Below, in pieces: positions 51,454 to 60,446 of a stretch of 64,000 bases of DNA. Every line of letters begins with the position of its first letter. Within the stretch, counting starts at the first letter, position 1. The DNA is from Glycomyces fuscus (GTDB lineage Bacteria > Actinomycetota > Actinomycetes > Streptosporangiales > Streptosporangiaceae), in assembly GCA_002529455.1 (NCBI GenBank), contig NYMS01000001.1:62001-126000 (forward strand), in the 5' to 3' direction. The notes under the pieces are model-generated. The model saw only the letters and a list, made by a program, of their open reading frames with translations. It was not told the DNA's origin and searched no databases. A program made the position numbers and the translations under genes.

Positions 51454-51960
51454 TCAGCCGAACAGGTGGGTGCGCAGCGCGTCCCACAGTTCGGCCGGGG
51501 GCATGACCCACAGCAGGGGCAGGGCCGAGGCGGCCAGTGCCGCGGTGAACCCGATCGCGGCGATCTTGCGCCGCAGGACCAGGGCGGCCACGGCCGAGGC
51601 CGCCGGGACGAGCAGGGCCAGGACCAGGACCCAGACCAGGGCGTCGCCGACGGAGTCCAGGCCCTCCTGGGGTGGCGGGGCGTCGGGGGCGGCGTGGAGC
51701 ACCGCCTCCTGCAGGTCCATGAACACGAACAGCAGGTTGGCCAGGGCCAGCGGGGTGCCCAGCAGCCACACCAGGGTCAGGGCCACCCACAGCGCGGTGA
51801 TCCTGCGGTCGGGCGGATCGGAGAGGACCACCGGGGTGCGGTCGGTCCTTGGCTTGGGTGTGCGCCGGCCGGTGTCTGGTGCGCTCTGCTCCCGGGGCGG
51901 GGCGGGCATGGCGGTGTCGGGGCGCTGGGCCTTGCGGCGCTTGCGTTTCTTGGGTGACAC
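51454..51960 (-). CDS. Membrane protein with basic N-terminal tail
   Basis: 168 residues: a Lys/Arg/Pro-rich head (SPKKRKRRKAQRPDTAMPAP), then four hydrophobic helices (near 55-82, 103-125, 130-150, 150-165). No family recognised. The GTG at 51960 lies six bases after TAGGCT (51967-51972, minus strand): leaderless. Confidence 0.6.
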   Translation of the reverse strand: MSPKKRKRRKAQRPDTAMPAPPREQSAPDTGRRTPKPRTDRTPVVLSDPPDRRITALWVALTLVWLLGTPLALANLLFVFMDLQEAVLHAAPDAPPPQEGLDSVGDALVWVLVLALLVPAASAVAALVLRRKIAAIGFTAALAASALPLLWVMPPAELWDALRTHLFG

Positions 51961-52022
51961 GGCGGTAGCCTACCGCCGCTTCGGGCCGGGTCCGGGCCCT
52001 GCTCCGGGCGGCGCGGGGCAGG

Positions 52023-52343
52023 TCACAGCGCCTGGGCCAGGTGGATGGCCGCGACGAAGACCACCGGCCAGGCCAGCAGGGCCAGCGACCACAGGGCGGC
52101 CCTGCGGTCCCCGGCCACGGTGGCCACGGCGGCGGCCAGCAGGGGGATGCCCACGGCGGCGCCGAAGGCCAGGGTGAACCACTCGGCCGCGGAGCCGGCG
52201 TGGGCCTGGACGCTGAGTCCGCGCAGGTAGCCGGCCGGTCCGAGCACCAGGCACAACAGGGCCAACAGGGCGATGACGACGCGGATGCCGGTGGGGTGGC
52301 GGGTGTTGCGGCCGCCGCCGGGGGCGGAGGGACGGTCAGACAC
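52023..52343 (-). CDS. Small membrane protein
   Basis: 106 residues with three hydrophobic helices (near 20-42, 52-75, 82-104). The GTG at 52343 removes a His/Pro-rich extension of an in-frame ATG at 52505. It lies upstream of, and on the same strand as, the preceding membrane protein gene. Function unknown. The 303-bp gap to the helicase gene holds an AT-rich island at 52488-52502, a possible promoter (GTACGTTTTACA on the minus strand). Confidence 0.5.
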   Translation of the reverse strand: MSDRPSAPGGGRNTRHPTGIRVVIALLALLCLVLGPAGYLRGLSVQAHAGSAAEWFTLAFGAAVGIPLLAAAVATVAGDRRAALWSLALLAWPVVFVAAIHLAQAL

Positions 52344-52646
52344 GGGGGCCGTGGTGCCTTTCGAGAACGGGTGGCGGTCCAGGGCGGGCGGGGGCACGCC
52401 CGCACCGGGGCGCGGGTGGTGGTTCTTGCCGTCAGAACACGCGTGGCACCGCCCCTGGCGTGTGGCGCTCGGGGCGAGTGCGGCGCTGTGTAAAACGTAC
52501 TCCACCCGGGGGGTGTGCGAAACCGCGGGGCGTGGGCCCCGGCGGCGGCTCCCCCGGTGGCGGGGCGGTCCTGACCTGGGGGCGGGCGGGGGCGCGTCGG
52601 CGGGGCCGGTGCCCGGGGGTGAGCGCGGTCGCAGCGCCGGGTCGGG

Positions 52647-55600
52647 TCAGGGCGCGGCGGGCCAGGGGCGGGCGCCCCCGGTCAGGCGGGTGAAGGAGGA
52701 CAGCAGGCGCAGTTCGTCGATGCTGCGCGGGGCGGTGGTGAGCAGGTCGGGTGAGAAGACCACCGCCGCGACCAGCTGGGCGCGGGACAGGGCCACGTTG
52801 AGGCGGTTGCGGTCCAGGACGAAGGCGGTGCCGCGGCTGGCCTCGGCGGCGTTGGAGGTGGTCATCGAGCAGATGACGGCGGCGGCCTCCTGGCCCTGGA
52901 ACTTGTCGACGGTGCCCACGCGCACCCCCTCCAGGGCGGGGGTGGTGCGGGCGGCCTGGGCCAGGGCGCGGCGCAGGGCGCGCACCTGGAGGTTGTAGGG
53001 GGCCACCACGAGGATGTCGTGGCCGGTCAGGGGGCGCGGGTGCGCGTCGGCGGCGTCGGTGACCTTGTCGGTGACCAGGTGGGCGGCCACCTCCACCACC
53101 GCCTGGACCTCCTCGGGGCTGTGGGTGGTGCGGCCCTGGTGGGGGGTGGGCAGGGTGTACACGCCCGGTTCCAGGGTGGCCAGGGTGCGCTGGGAGGTGG
53201 AGGGGTGGGCGTGCAGGCGGCCCTGGTAGGACAGGGCGGAGACGGTGGCGCACACGGCCGGGTGCATGCGGCGGGTCTGGTCCAGGAAGTAGCCGCGTGA
53301 GGGGTCGATGATCTGGCGTCCGGCCATGAGGTGTTGCAGGGCGGAGGCGTCGGCGCCCTCGCCGTGGGTGCCCTGGACGACCTGGGGCAGCTGTTGGGGG
53401 TCGCCCAGCAGGACGAGGTTGCGGGCGGCCGCGGAGACGGCGAGGGTGTCGGCCAGGGCGAACTGTCCTGCCTCGTCGATGATGAGCACGTCCAGGGGGT
53501 CGGCGACCATGGCGGCGTTGGACATGGCCCAGGCGGTGCCGCCGATGAGGACGGGGCGGCCCTGGGCGGTGTGCTTGGTGCGCCAGGTGGCCAGGGCCTG
53601 GGCGGTGGAGGGCTGTTCCCAGGGCAGGTCCTCGGCGGTGTCCTTGCCGCGGCCCTTGGCGCGTTTGGCGGCGGCCAGGTCCACCCCGGCCGCCTCGGCG
53701 GCGCGCAGGGCGGCGGTCATGACGTTCTCCACGGCCTTGTGGCTGGTGGAGCACACGCCCACGCTCTTGCCCTGGCGGGCCAGGTGGGTGATGAGCTGGG
53801 CGGCCAGGTAGGTCTTTCCGGCGCCGGGCGGGCCCTGCACGGCCAGGTAGGAGCCCTCCAGGTGGTCCACGGCGGCGATGGTGGCCTTGATGAGGTCGCC
53901 GTCGTGGTCGGCGGGGTCGGGTAGCGGGCCGGGGGCGGTCAGGCGCGGCGGGATGCGGCGCAGCACGTCCAGGCCGGGGTGGTGGGGCCAGGCGGGCAGG
54001 GTGTCCAGGGCGGTGCGGGCCACCGTCTCCAGTGCGCCGTCCTTGGGGGCGGGGTTGACCGGTGAGCCGGGCAGGACGGCGACGGGGGGCCGGGAGTAGG
54101 TGGCGTCGGGGTCGCAGGTCTCGGTGATGGTCAGGGTGTCGGCGTCGGCGTCGGTGACCTTGGCCTGGGTGGTGGTGGCGGCCTGTCCGGGGGCGCCGGG
54201 GTAGAGCAGGTGGACGTCCTGGCCGGAGGTGAAGGGGTGGGGGTGGGCGGTGTCCAGGCGCAGGGACAGTTCGCGGCGGGACTTGCGCTGGCGGCCGCTG
54301 GGTTCGATCCACTCCCCCGCGCGCACCTGCCAGGGCACGGCGCAGTCGGTGTCGGACTCCAGGTCGGTCAGGGGTGCGCTGGTGCGCCGGTAGTGCTCGC
54401 GCCAGGGGGGCAGGTTCTCGCGCTGGTAGTAGCCGACCAGGGCGGCCAGTTGGGCGCGGGTGTGGTGGTCGGGTTCGCGGTCCTGGGGCTGGGCGGGGAC
54501 CTGGTCGAGCAGGGGTTCGGTGAGGGCGGCGTGGCGGGCGGCCTTCTCCTCGCGTTTGCGGGCGCGTTCGGCCTCGGCCTCGGTGAGTTCGAGCTGGACC
54601 AGGGGGCGGTCGGTGATGCCCTGGTGGGTGCGGTGGTCCTCCAGCCAGTCGCGCAGGCGGGCGGTGGAGTGGCAGTCGTCGCGGTTGTAGGCGGCGATGT
54701 CGGCCAGGACCCGGGCGGCCCGGTCGGGGTCCTGGGCCCGGGTGGCGTCCAGGTAGGCGGCGTAGGCGTCGATGCTGGAGGTGGCGGTGGTGACGCCGCC
54801 GGAGCGGGCCGCGGGCAGGTAGAGGGGTTCGAGGTACTTGATGGAGTAGGAGCGCTGGGACACGCGCAGGCTCTTGCGTACGACGGTGTACAGGTCCACC
54901 AGGCGGTTCTCGCGCAGGAGCCGGTTGACCTCCTCCTCGCGGGTGGCGAACTCCGAGCTCAGGTGTTTGAGGCGGTCCACCTCGTAGGAGGCGTAGTGGT
55001 AGACGTGGGCGCCGGGGTCGGCGTCCACGCGTGCGGTGGCGAAGTCGACGAAGTCCTCCAGGGCCTTCTTCTCCTGGGCGCGGTCGTGGGCCCAGAAGGC
55101 GTGGAAGGTCTCGGTGCCGTGTTCGTCCTCGGTGGTGGCGCCGAAGAGGTATTCCAGGCCGCGTTCGCCCTCGCGGGAGTGGTAGGGGTAGCCCTCCATG
55201 TCGAAGAAGACGTCGCCGGGGCTGGGGGCGGGCAGGCTGGCCAGGCCGTCGGGGGCGAAGACCTCGGCGGTGACGGTGCCCTGGGGGTTGGCGGGGGTGC
55301 GGGTGTGGTCCTGGCGTACTTGGAGGGCGGCCTGGGCGCGCAGTTGGTCGAAGGAGCGGCGGGGCAGGGTGGCGGGGCGCTGGTCGTCGCGGGCGCGGGC
55401 GAGGGCGTCGATGGTGCTCAGGCCGGCGTCGGTGAGTTTGGCGGCCTGGTCGGTGCGCAGTCCGGCGACCAGGGACAGGTGGCGGGCGGCGGTGCGTCCC
55501 GTCGAGCACCAGGTCTGGTAGCCGCAGCCCTCGCAGGCGGGGCGGGGCTGGCCCCAGGTGGGGGTGGGCAGGGCGGGTTCGCCGGCCAGGAGGGTGAGCA

Positions 55601-56243
55601 GGCGGGTGGTGACGGTGCTCAGGATGGGGGTGAAGTCGGCGGTGGGCAGGGTGTGGGTGTGGTTGTCACCGGTGAGCAGGTGCATGTGCTGGGGGGTGTG
55701 GCCGGTGGCGACGGTGACGGCGTGGGCGTAGGCGGCGAGTTGGACGACGGCGCCGGGGCCGGGGCGGCGGGCGAGCTTGGTGTCCCAGGGTTCGTAGGTC
55801 CAGGGCGTGGGGGCGGGGGTGCGGGTGCGCCCCGTGGCGGGGTCCAGGTCGGAGCGGATGAGGAAGTCGGCGCGGCCGTGGAAGGCCACCGCCTGCCCGT
55901 CGGGTCCGGATTCGGTGAGGCGGTGGTGGAAGCTGCCCTGGTAGATGACGGGGACTCCGGCGGCCATGGCGTCGGCGGTGGCCCGGGCGGCCGCGGCCAG
56001 GGAGGCGTCCTGGGGTTCGGGGTCGGGCATGCGGGCGACCTCGACCAGGGCGCTGAGGCGTTCGAGTTCGGCCTGTTCGTGGGCCAGGCCGTGCTGGGCC
56101 ACGAGCGGGTCGATGTCGGCGGGCGCGGGTGCGCCCTCGACGCGGGCGGCCAGGGCGGTCCTCAGGGCGCTGCGGTGGTCGCACTCCAGGGTGTCGACGA
56201 GGTCGGTGGGTGAGACGACCCAGCCGGTGGTGGTGCGGAACAC
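52647..56243 (-). CDS. TM0106-family RecB-like nuclease fused to DNA2/UPF1-type helicase
   Basis: 1198 residues. Domains in order: RecB-like PD-(D/E)XK nuclease with Fe-S cluster Cys residues (TLECDHRSAL near 20, CEGCGYQTWC near 258-267); a RNase_H_2/YprB-like exonuclease domain (DVFFDMEGYPYHSREGERGL to YNRDDCHSTARLRDWL, about 350-560); a connector; then an SF1 helicase with Walker A GPPGAGKTYLA, Walker B LIIDEAGQF, GDPQQLPQV and LDRNRLNVALSRAQ (about 810-1190). It should resect or unwind nucleic acid. GAGGAG seven bases before GTG 56243 decides the start. Members occur in actinobacteria; neighbours here hint at a mobile or defence setting. Confidence 0.88.
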   Translation of the reverse strand: MFRTTTGWVVSPTDLVDTLECDHRSALRTALAARVEGAPAPADIDPLVAQHGLAHEQAELERLSALVEVARMPDPEPQDASLAAAARATADAMAAGVPVIYQGSFHHRLTESGPDGQAVAFHGRADFLIRSDLDPATGRTRTPAPTPWTYEPWDTKLARRPGPGAVVQLAAYAHAVTVATGHTPQHMHLLTGDNHTHTLPTADFTPILSTVTTRLLTLLAGEPALPTPTWGQPRPACEGCGYQTWCSTGRTAARHLSLVAGLRTDQAAKLTDAGLSTIDALARARDDQRPATLPRRSFDQLRAQAALQVRQDHTRTPANPQGTVTAEVFAPDGLASLPAPSPGDVFFDMEGYPYHSREGERGLEYLFGATTEDEHGTETFHAFWAHDRAQEKKALEDFVDFATARVDADPGAHVYHYASYEVDRLKHLSSEFATREEEVNRLLRENRLVDLYTVVRKSLRVSQRSYSIKYLEPLYLPAARSGGVTTATSSIDAYAAYLDATRAQDPDRAARVLADIAAYNRDDCHSTARLRDWLEDHRTHQGITDRPLVQLELTEAEAERARKREEKAARHAALTEPLLDQVPAQPQDREPDHHTRAQLAALVGYYQRENLPPWREHYRRTSAPLTDLESDTDCAVPWQVRAGEWIEPSGRQRKSRRELSLRLDTAHPHPFTSGQDVHLLYPGAPGQAATTTQAKVTDADADTLTITETCDPDATYSRPPVAVLPGSPVNPAPKDGALETVARTALDTLPAWPHHPGLDVLRRIPPRLTAPGPLPDPADHDGDLIKATIAAVDHLEGSYLAVQGPPGAGKTYLAAQLITHLARQGKSVGVCSTSHKAVENVMTAALRAAEAAGVDLAAAKRAKGRGKDTAEDLPWEQPSTAQALATWRTKHTAQGRPVLIGGTAWAMSNAAMVADPLDVLIIDEAGQFALADTLAVSAAARNLVLLGDPQQLPQVVQGTHGEGADASALQHLMAGRQIIDPSRGYFLDQTRRMHPAVCATVSALSYQGRLHAHPSTSQRTLATLEPGVYTLPTPHQGRTTHSPEEVQAVVEVAAHLVTDKVTDAADAHPRPLTGHDILVVAPYNLQVRALRRALAQAARTTPALEGVRVGTVDKFQGQEAAAVICSMTTSNAAEASRGTAFVLDRNRLNVALSRAQLVAAVVFSPDLLTTAPRSIDELRLLSSFTRLTGGARPWPAAP

Positions 56244-56452
56244 GCCCCTGCTCCTCTGTGCGGTGTCGGTGGTGGGTGCTGGGGATTGTGCCACGAAGCG
56301 GTGACGTGTGGGGGCTCACACGCGTGGTGGGTGTGGTGCCCGTGTGCTCGGTGCGTGCCGGGGCGGGGCGCACCGGAGCGGGTGCGGGGTGCGGGGTGCT
56401 CGCGGGGGTGGGCGCGGGGTGGCGGGTGCGCGGTGGGCTTGAATGGGTGCCC

Positions 56453-57214
56453 ATGAGCTCACTCGACCACCTCAGGGACCCGGAGCGCTATCCGCGTTCG
56501 GCGGGTTACGACCCGGCCTGGCTGCTCGGTCTCGACATGGGCCCCAACCCGTTGTGGCTGTTGGAGGACCTGGCCCGCGACCTGGACCTGCGCCCGGGGA
56601 TGCGGGTGCTGGACCTGGGGTCGGGCAAGGGCGCCACGTCGGTGTTCTTGGCCCGCGAGTACGGGGTCAGTGTGGTGGCGGACTGGTGGGTCGAGGCCTG
56701 CGAGGCGGCGGCGGTGTTCGCCGAAGCCGGGGTGGGCGCTCAGGTGGAGGCGGTGCGCGCCGAGGCGCACCAGCTGCCGTTCGAACCGGAGAGCTTCGAC
56801 GCCGTCGTCAGCGTCGACGCGTTCGAGTACTTCGGGACCGCCGACACCTACCTGCCCTACCTGGTGCGGTTCCTCAGGCCGGGCGGTCAGCTGGGTGTGG
56901 CCACGCCCGCGATGACCCGTGAGGTCCGCGACCTGGGGGCGGTCCCCGACCACATCGGGCGGGTCGTGGGCTGGGAGGCGATCGCCTGGCACACCGCCGA
57001 GTGGTGGCGGTTCCTGTGGGAGGTCACCGGGCTGGTGAGGGTCACCAGCGCGCGTTTGCAGCAGGACGGGTGGCGGGACTGGCTGGTGTGGGAGCGGGCC
57101 TGCGCCGAGCACCTGCCCCGGGAGCGCGCGTCGCACCAGGCGGTGGTCGACATGCTCACCCAGGACCAGGGGCGGCTGCTCTCCTTCGCGCTGTTGAGCG
57201 CCCGCAGGCACTGA
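56453..57214 (+). CDS. SAM-dependent methyltransferase
   Basis: 253 residues. Motif I VLDLGSGKGATSVFLARE, DWWVEACEAA (acidic position as Asp-Trp), HQLPFEPESFDAVVSVDAFE (motif II-III) and FLRPGGQLGVATPAM. Small-molecule or tRNA/lipid-type MTase of the Methyltransf_11/25 group. TTGAAT ends eight bases before the ATG at 56453, so a leaderless start is likely. A hairpin directly follows the stop. Confidence 0.82.
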   Translation: MSSLDHLRDPERYPRSAGYDPAWLLGLDMGPNPLWLLEDLARDLDLRPGMRVLDLGSGKGATSVFLAREYGVSVVADWWVEACEAAAVFAEAGVGAQVEAVRAEAHQLPFEPESFDAVVSVDAFEYFGTADTYLPYLVRFLRPGGQLGVATPAMTREVRDLGAVPDHIGRVVGWEAIAWHTAEWWRFLWEVTGLVRVTSARLQQDGWRDWLVWERACAEHLPRERASHQAVVDMLTQDQGRLLSFALLSARRH

Positions 57215-57246
57215 CGCCGCGACGGCCCCCTGGGGGCGTCGCGGCG
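57215..57246. terminator. Hairpin between methyltransferase and RlpA-like gene
   Basis: CGCCGCGACGGCCCCC (57215-57230) against GGGGGCGTCGCGGCG (57232-57246), one bulged base, beginning at the base after the stop. Convergent genes. Confidence 0.6.
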
Positions 57247-57298
57247 CGCGCGGCGCACACGCGCGGGCGTCGCGGGGTGTGTCGGGCGGGCACGGGCC

Positions 57299-58018
57299 CT
57301 AGCCCACGACCTGCCACTCGACCTGGCCCACGCCGGCTCCGGTGCCGATGATCTGGTCGAAGGCCGCGGTGGACAGGTCCAGGCAGCGTCCGTCGACGTA
57401 GGGGCCGCGGTCGTTGATGCGCACGGTCACGGACTCACCGTTGCCGGGGTTGGTGACCTGGACCTGGGTGCCGAAGGGCAGGGTCTTGTGCGCGGCGGTC
57501 ATGGCGTTGGGGTCGAACGTCTCGCCGTTGGCGGTGGTGCGTCCGGCGAAGTCGGCGCCGTAGTAGGAGGCCTGGCAGGTGCCGCCCTGGCCGGTGGACT
57601 CGGTGTCCCCGCCGGTGTCGGCGGCGGGCTCCTCGGCCTCCTCGGTCTCCTCCTCCTCGGGTTCTTCGAGGATGTCGGAGGCGTCGGTGCTGGAGCGCTG
57701 GGTGGCGGAGGTGACGGCCTGCTCGGCGAGCTGCTGCTGCTCCTGTCCGGCGTTGGGCGTGGCGTCGTCGGCCACCAGGGGGTCGGGGTCGGCCTGGGGG
57801 ATGCCGGCGGCGTTGGTGGCGCTGCCCGCGTCGGCGCCGGTGGCGATGACGGCCGCGGTGGCGGTGCCGCCCACCAGCAGTGCGGCCCCGGCGGCCGAGG
57901 CCAGGATGAGGGTGCGCTTGCGGCGGGAGCGCTTGGCGGCCACCCGGGGGCCGACGGGTGCGTCGGCGCGGGTGGTGTCTTCTTCGGCCGGCGGGGTCTG
58001 GGGCTGGTGTGTGCCCAC
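57299..58018 (-). CDS. RlpA-like double-psi beta-barrel protein
   Basis: 239 residues: cytoplasmic Arg/Lys-rich head, TM helix at about 37-62 (LILASAAGAALLVGGTATAA), acidic linker (EEPEEEETEEAEEPAA), then a DPBB/RlpA domain (ASYYGADFAGRTTANGETFD, AHKTLPFGTQVQVTN, RINDRGPYVDGRCLDLS). The catalytic Asp and His of RlpA/MltA lytic transglycosylases (NDRGP, H in AAHKTLPFG) are present, so it probably cuts glycan strands during growth. AAGGAC precedes the GTG. Upstream direct repeats (58191-58206) suggest an activator. Confidence 0.85.
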   Translation of the reverse strand: MGTHQPQTPPAEEDTTRADAPVGPRVAAKRSRRKRTLILASAAGAALLVGGTATAAVIATGADAGSATNAAGIPQADPDPLVADDATPNAGQEQQQLAEQAVTSATQRSSTDASDILEEPEEEETEEAEEPAADTGGDTESTGQGGTCQASYYGADFAGRTTANGETFDPNAMTAAHKTLPFGTQVQVTNPGNGESVTVRINDRGPYVDGRCLDLSTAAFDQIIGTGAGVGQVEWQVVG

Positions 58019-58181
58019 GACGGATCGTCCTTCGAACGGGAACAGGGTGTGGTGGCGCGGGTGCTCCGGGGTGTGGTGCGCGGTCGCCGTGGCGGGTGCG
58101 CGGGTGGTGCGGCGCCCCGGGACGCGGGAGGGCGCGGCACCTGGAGCGGTTCGCGGGGTGGTGCGCGGGTTCTGGGCGCAG

Positions 58182-58206
58182 ATCCTAGGGGTAACGCGAG
58201 GGTAAC
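58182..58206 (-). promoter_or_regulatory. Promoter of the RlpA-like gene with tandem GTAAC repeats
   Basis: On the plus strand GTAAC occurs at 58191-58195 and 58202-58206, exactly 11 bp apart; on the minus strand they read GTTAC. The -10 box is TAGGAT (58182-58187, minus strand). Two tandem hexamers one helical turn apart near the -35 are the layout of MtrA and SARP sites; MtrA is known to control cell-wall genes in actinobacteria. Inference only. Confidence 0.45.
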
Positions 58207-58262
58207 GGTACCGGAAAGGGAGGGTTTGTGGAACTTGTCACCCCTGGGGGTGGTGGTGTTGG

Positions 58263-59417
58263 TTACCCGGTGATGTGGGGTTCGGGCAGTTCGGGGCGCC
58301 GGGGCGGCACGCCGTCGGGGAAGAGCGTGGCGGCGGGGTCGGGTAGGTCCACGCCGCTGAGGAGGGCGACGGCGGTGGACAGGCTGGGGTTGTCCAGGTG
58401 TCCGCCCACGGTGCGGATCATGGCGGCCAGGGTGGGCAGGACGGGGGCGCCCAGGGCGGTGACGGCGTAGCGGGTGGCCACGGCCGGGGTGCGGGAGGCG
58501 CCCGCCCAGCAGTGCAGCAGGACGCGTTTGCCCTCCGAGCGCAGGGCCGCGACCGCGGCGGCGGCCTCGTCCAGGGTGAAGTGCGTGTGGGAGTTGGCGC
58601 CCGCGCGGTCGTGCAGCCACACCCGTACCCAGTCGGGGTCGGCCAGGCGGGGTGCGTCGCTGGGGTGGGTGCGGCACAGGGAGACCGCGGCGTCCACGGT
58701 GTCGGGTCGGGCGCGCAGGTGGTCGAGGTTGCCCAGCAGCACGCCCGGGTCCAGGGGGTGGGGGACGGCGAAGGGCGGCAGGCGGCGGGGTTCGTCGACC
58801 AGGACGGGGTGCTCGGGCCACAGGGTGGGGTGGGGGCCGCGGGCGGTGGTCAGGGCTGTGGTGGTCAGGGCGTGGGGGTCGGTGGTCTCCGACAGGCGGC
58901 GCAGGGCGTGCAGGGGCACGGCCGAGGCACCCCACAGGGCGGCGGCCAGGGTGCCGGTGTACAGGGCGGCGCGGTCCCCGGCGGCGGCGTAGGCCGACCA
59001 GACGGCGTCGACCAGGTGGGTGCAGGCGAAGGAGCCGCGGGCGGGGTCCTGGGCGGGGCGGCGGGTGCGCGTCAGGGCCCGCCAGGAGGCGCCCAGGGGG
59101 TCGTCGGCGGTGGTGTGCTCCAGGGCGGGGGCGCCGGGGGGAGGGGCGCCGGTGCGGGCGGCGGTGCGCAGCGCCTGGACCCAGGCGCGCTGGAGGGGGT
59201 CCTGTGGGGGGCGGGGCGGGTGGTCGGGTCCGGCCAGGTCGGTGAGCGCGGCGCGGACCAGGCGGGCGTGGGCGGTGTCGGGGCCGGTGGTGTGCGCGGT
59301 CAGGGAGGGGGAGGTGCCGACCAGGGCCGCGGCGACGGGGGCGCCGAACAGGGCTCCGACGGCCCGGTCGCTGGCGGGGTCGTGGAAGTCGAGCAGGGGG
59401 GCGGGTACTGCGGGCAT
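58263..59417 (-). CDS. Degenerate ADP-ribosylglycohydrolase-like domain fused to tyrosine/dual-specificity phosphatase
   Basis: 384 residues. About 15-178 resembles ADP-ribosylglycohydrolase: SDRAVGALFGAPVAAALVG at the start and ALYTGTLAAALWGASAVPLH at the end of the module. In active enzymes the latter begins GDDTDT, supplying Mg ligands; here it is GDRAAL, so metal binding is probably lost. The rest (225-384) is a phosphatase with the signature HCWAGASR (H302, C303, R309) and a possible general acid Asp in WLHDRAG. GAGGA precedes the ATG at 59417. Function unknown; a reader of ADP-ribose coupled to dephosphorylation is one idea. Confidence 0.78.
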   Translation of the reverse strand: MPAVPAPLLDFHDPASDRAVGALFGAPVAAALVGTSPSLTAHTTGPDTAHARLVRAALTDLAGPDHPPRPPQDPLQRAWVQALRTAARTGAPPPGAPALEHTTADDPLGASWRALTRTRRPAQDPARGSFACTHLVDAVWSAYAAAGDRAALYTGTLAAALWGASAVPLHALRRLSETTDPHALTTTALTTARGPHPTLWPEHPVLVDEPRRLPPFAVPHPLDPGVLLGNLDHLRARPDTVDAAVSLCRTHPSDAPRLADPDWVRVWLHDRAGANSHTHFTLDEAAAAVAALRSEGKRVLLHCWAGASRTPAVATRYAVTALGAPVLPTLAAMIRTVGGHLDNPSLSTAVALLSGVDLPDPAATLFPDGVPPRRPELPEPHITG

Positions 59418-59698
59418 GGCCGTCCTCGTGGGCGGTGCGGACCGGGATGGGTAGAAACCCACGGGTGGTGTTCCCGGTTCGGCGGCCCCGCGCACCCGGC
59501 GGCCGGTTGTGGCCATGCCCGGGGGCGGGCGGGCGGCCGGTCCGGCCGGTGCCGTGGGGCGCGGGCGGTGGGCGGGGCGGTCCGGGCCCGTGGCCGGGCG
59601 TCCCCGGTTCCAGTCAACCCGGTGCCGGGCGCACGCACCAGTCTCCGCCGCGGCCTGTGGACGGCTCCCCCGCGCCCCGCACGCGCCCCTCCCCCGGG

Positions 59699-60391
59699 TC
59701 AGACGGGCTGGGCGATGGCGGCCTGCCGGTAGCGGGCGGCCACGGCGTGGGCCAGGGCGGGGTCCGGGCACAGCGGGCGCGCCACCACGTCGGCGCCGGC
59801 CCCGGCGAGGCGGTCGTGGAAGAGCCCCGGGGCCAGCAGCCAGCTGGCCACGGCCACCCGCCGGTGCCCCCGCTCGCGCAGGAGGGCGACCCGTTCGGCG
59901 ACGGTGGGGGTTCCGGTGGCGATGAACCCCGGCGCCACGGGGGTGCCCAGGCGCTGGGCCAGGCGTTGGGCGGCCTGCTCCAGTTCGGCGCCGGCGTGGG
60001 GGGCGGAGGTTCCGGCGCAGGCCAGCACGACGGCGTCGCCGGGCCGGTACCCGGCCTGGACCAGGCGGCGCACGGCGGTGTCCAGGACCGCGGGGTGTTC
60101 GCCCAGGGCGGGGGTGATGACGGCGTCGGCGCGTCCGGCGAGGGCGAGCTGGTGGGGGATGTCGGTGCGCACGTGGTAGCCCGAGGCCAGGAACGCGGGC
60201 ACGACCACCAGGGGGCCCGGGGTGGTGGCGGCGACCTCTCCGACGGTGGGCGCGAGCACGTCGGCGAAGGCCAGGCGGGTGGGTCGGCGCGTCACCTCGG
60301 ACACGCGCAGGGCCAGGGAGTGGGCGACCGCGGTGCCGTTGGGGTCGCGGGTGCCGTGGACGGCCAGCAGCAGGGTGGGGTGTCGGTGCAT
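59699..60391 (-). CDS. Sirohydrochlorin chelatase, CbiX-like
   Basis: 230 residues, a class II chelatase of two half-repeats: TLLLAVHGTRDPNGTAVAHS (catalytic His) at the start and VVLACAGTSAPHAG in the second half, with HVRTDIPHQL contributing the second His. It would insert Fe2+ (or Co2+) into sirohydrochlorin to make siroheme, the nitrite-reductase cofactor. It is the last gene of the nirB-nirD-hemD unit, 55 bp after hemD, so siroheme supply is coupled to NirB. Iron versus cobalt use cannot be told. Confidence 0.85.
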   Translation of the reverse strand: MHRHPTLLLAVHGTRDPNGTAVAHSLALRVSEVTRRPTRLAFADVLAPTVGEVAATTPGPLVVVPAFLASGYHVRTDIPHQLALAGRADAVITPALGEHPAVLDTAVRRLVQAGYRPGDAVVLACAGTSAPHAGAELEQAAQRLAQRLGTPVAPGFIATGTPTVAERVALLRERGHRRVAVASWLLAPGLFHDRLAGAGADVVARPLCPDPALAHAVAARYRQAAIAQPV

Positions 60392-60446
60392 CGCGTGGCG
60401 CGGACGGGCCGGGGCCGGGGTCCGCTTCTTCCTTCCGCTGGTCGGG

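Noticed and set aside
58019..58262. ydaO-type c-di-AMP riboswitch upstream of the RlpA-like gene
   Set aside because: Cell-wall hydrolase genes in actinobacteria often carry it, so I looked, but the conserved 3' block around GUCCG-CAGCUAACCUCG is absent from the leader.
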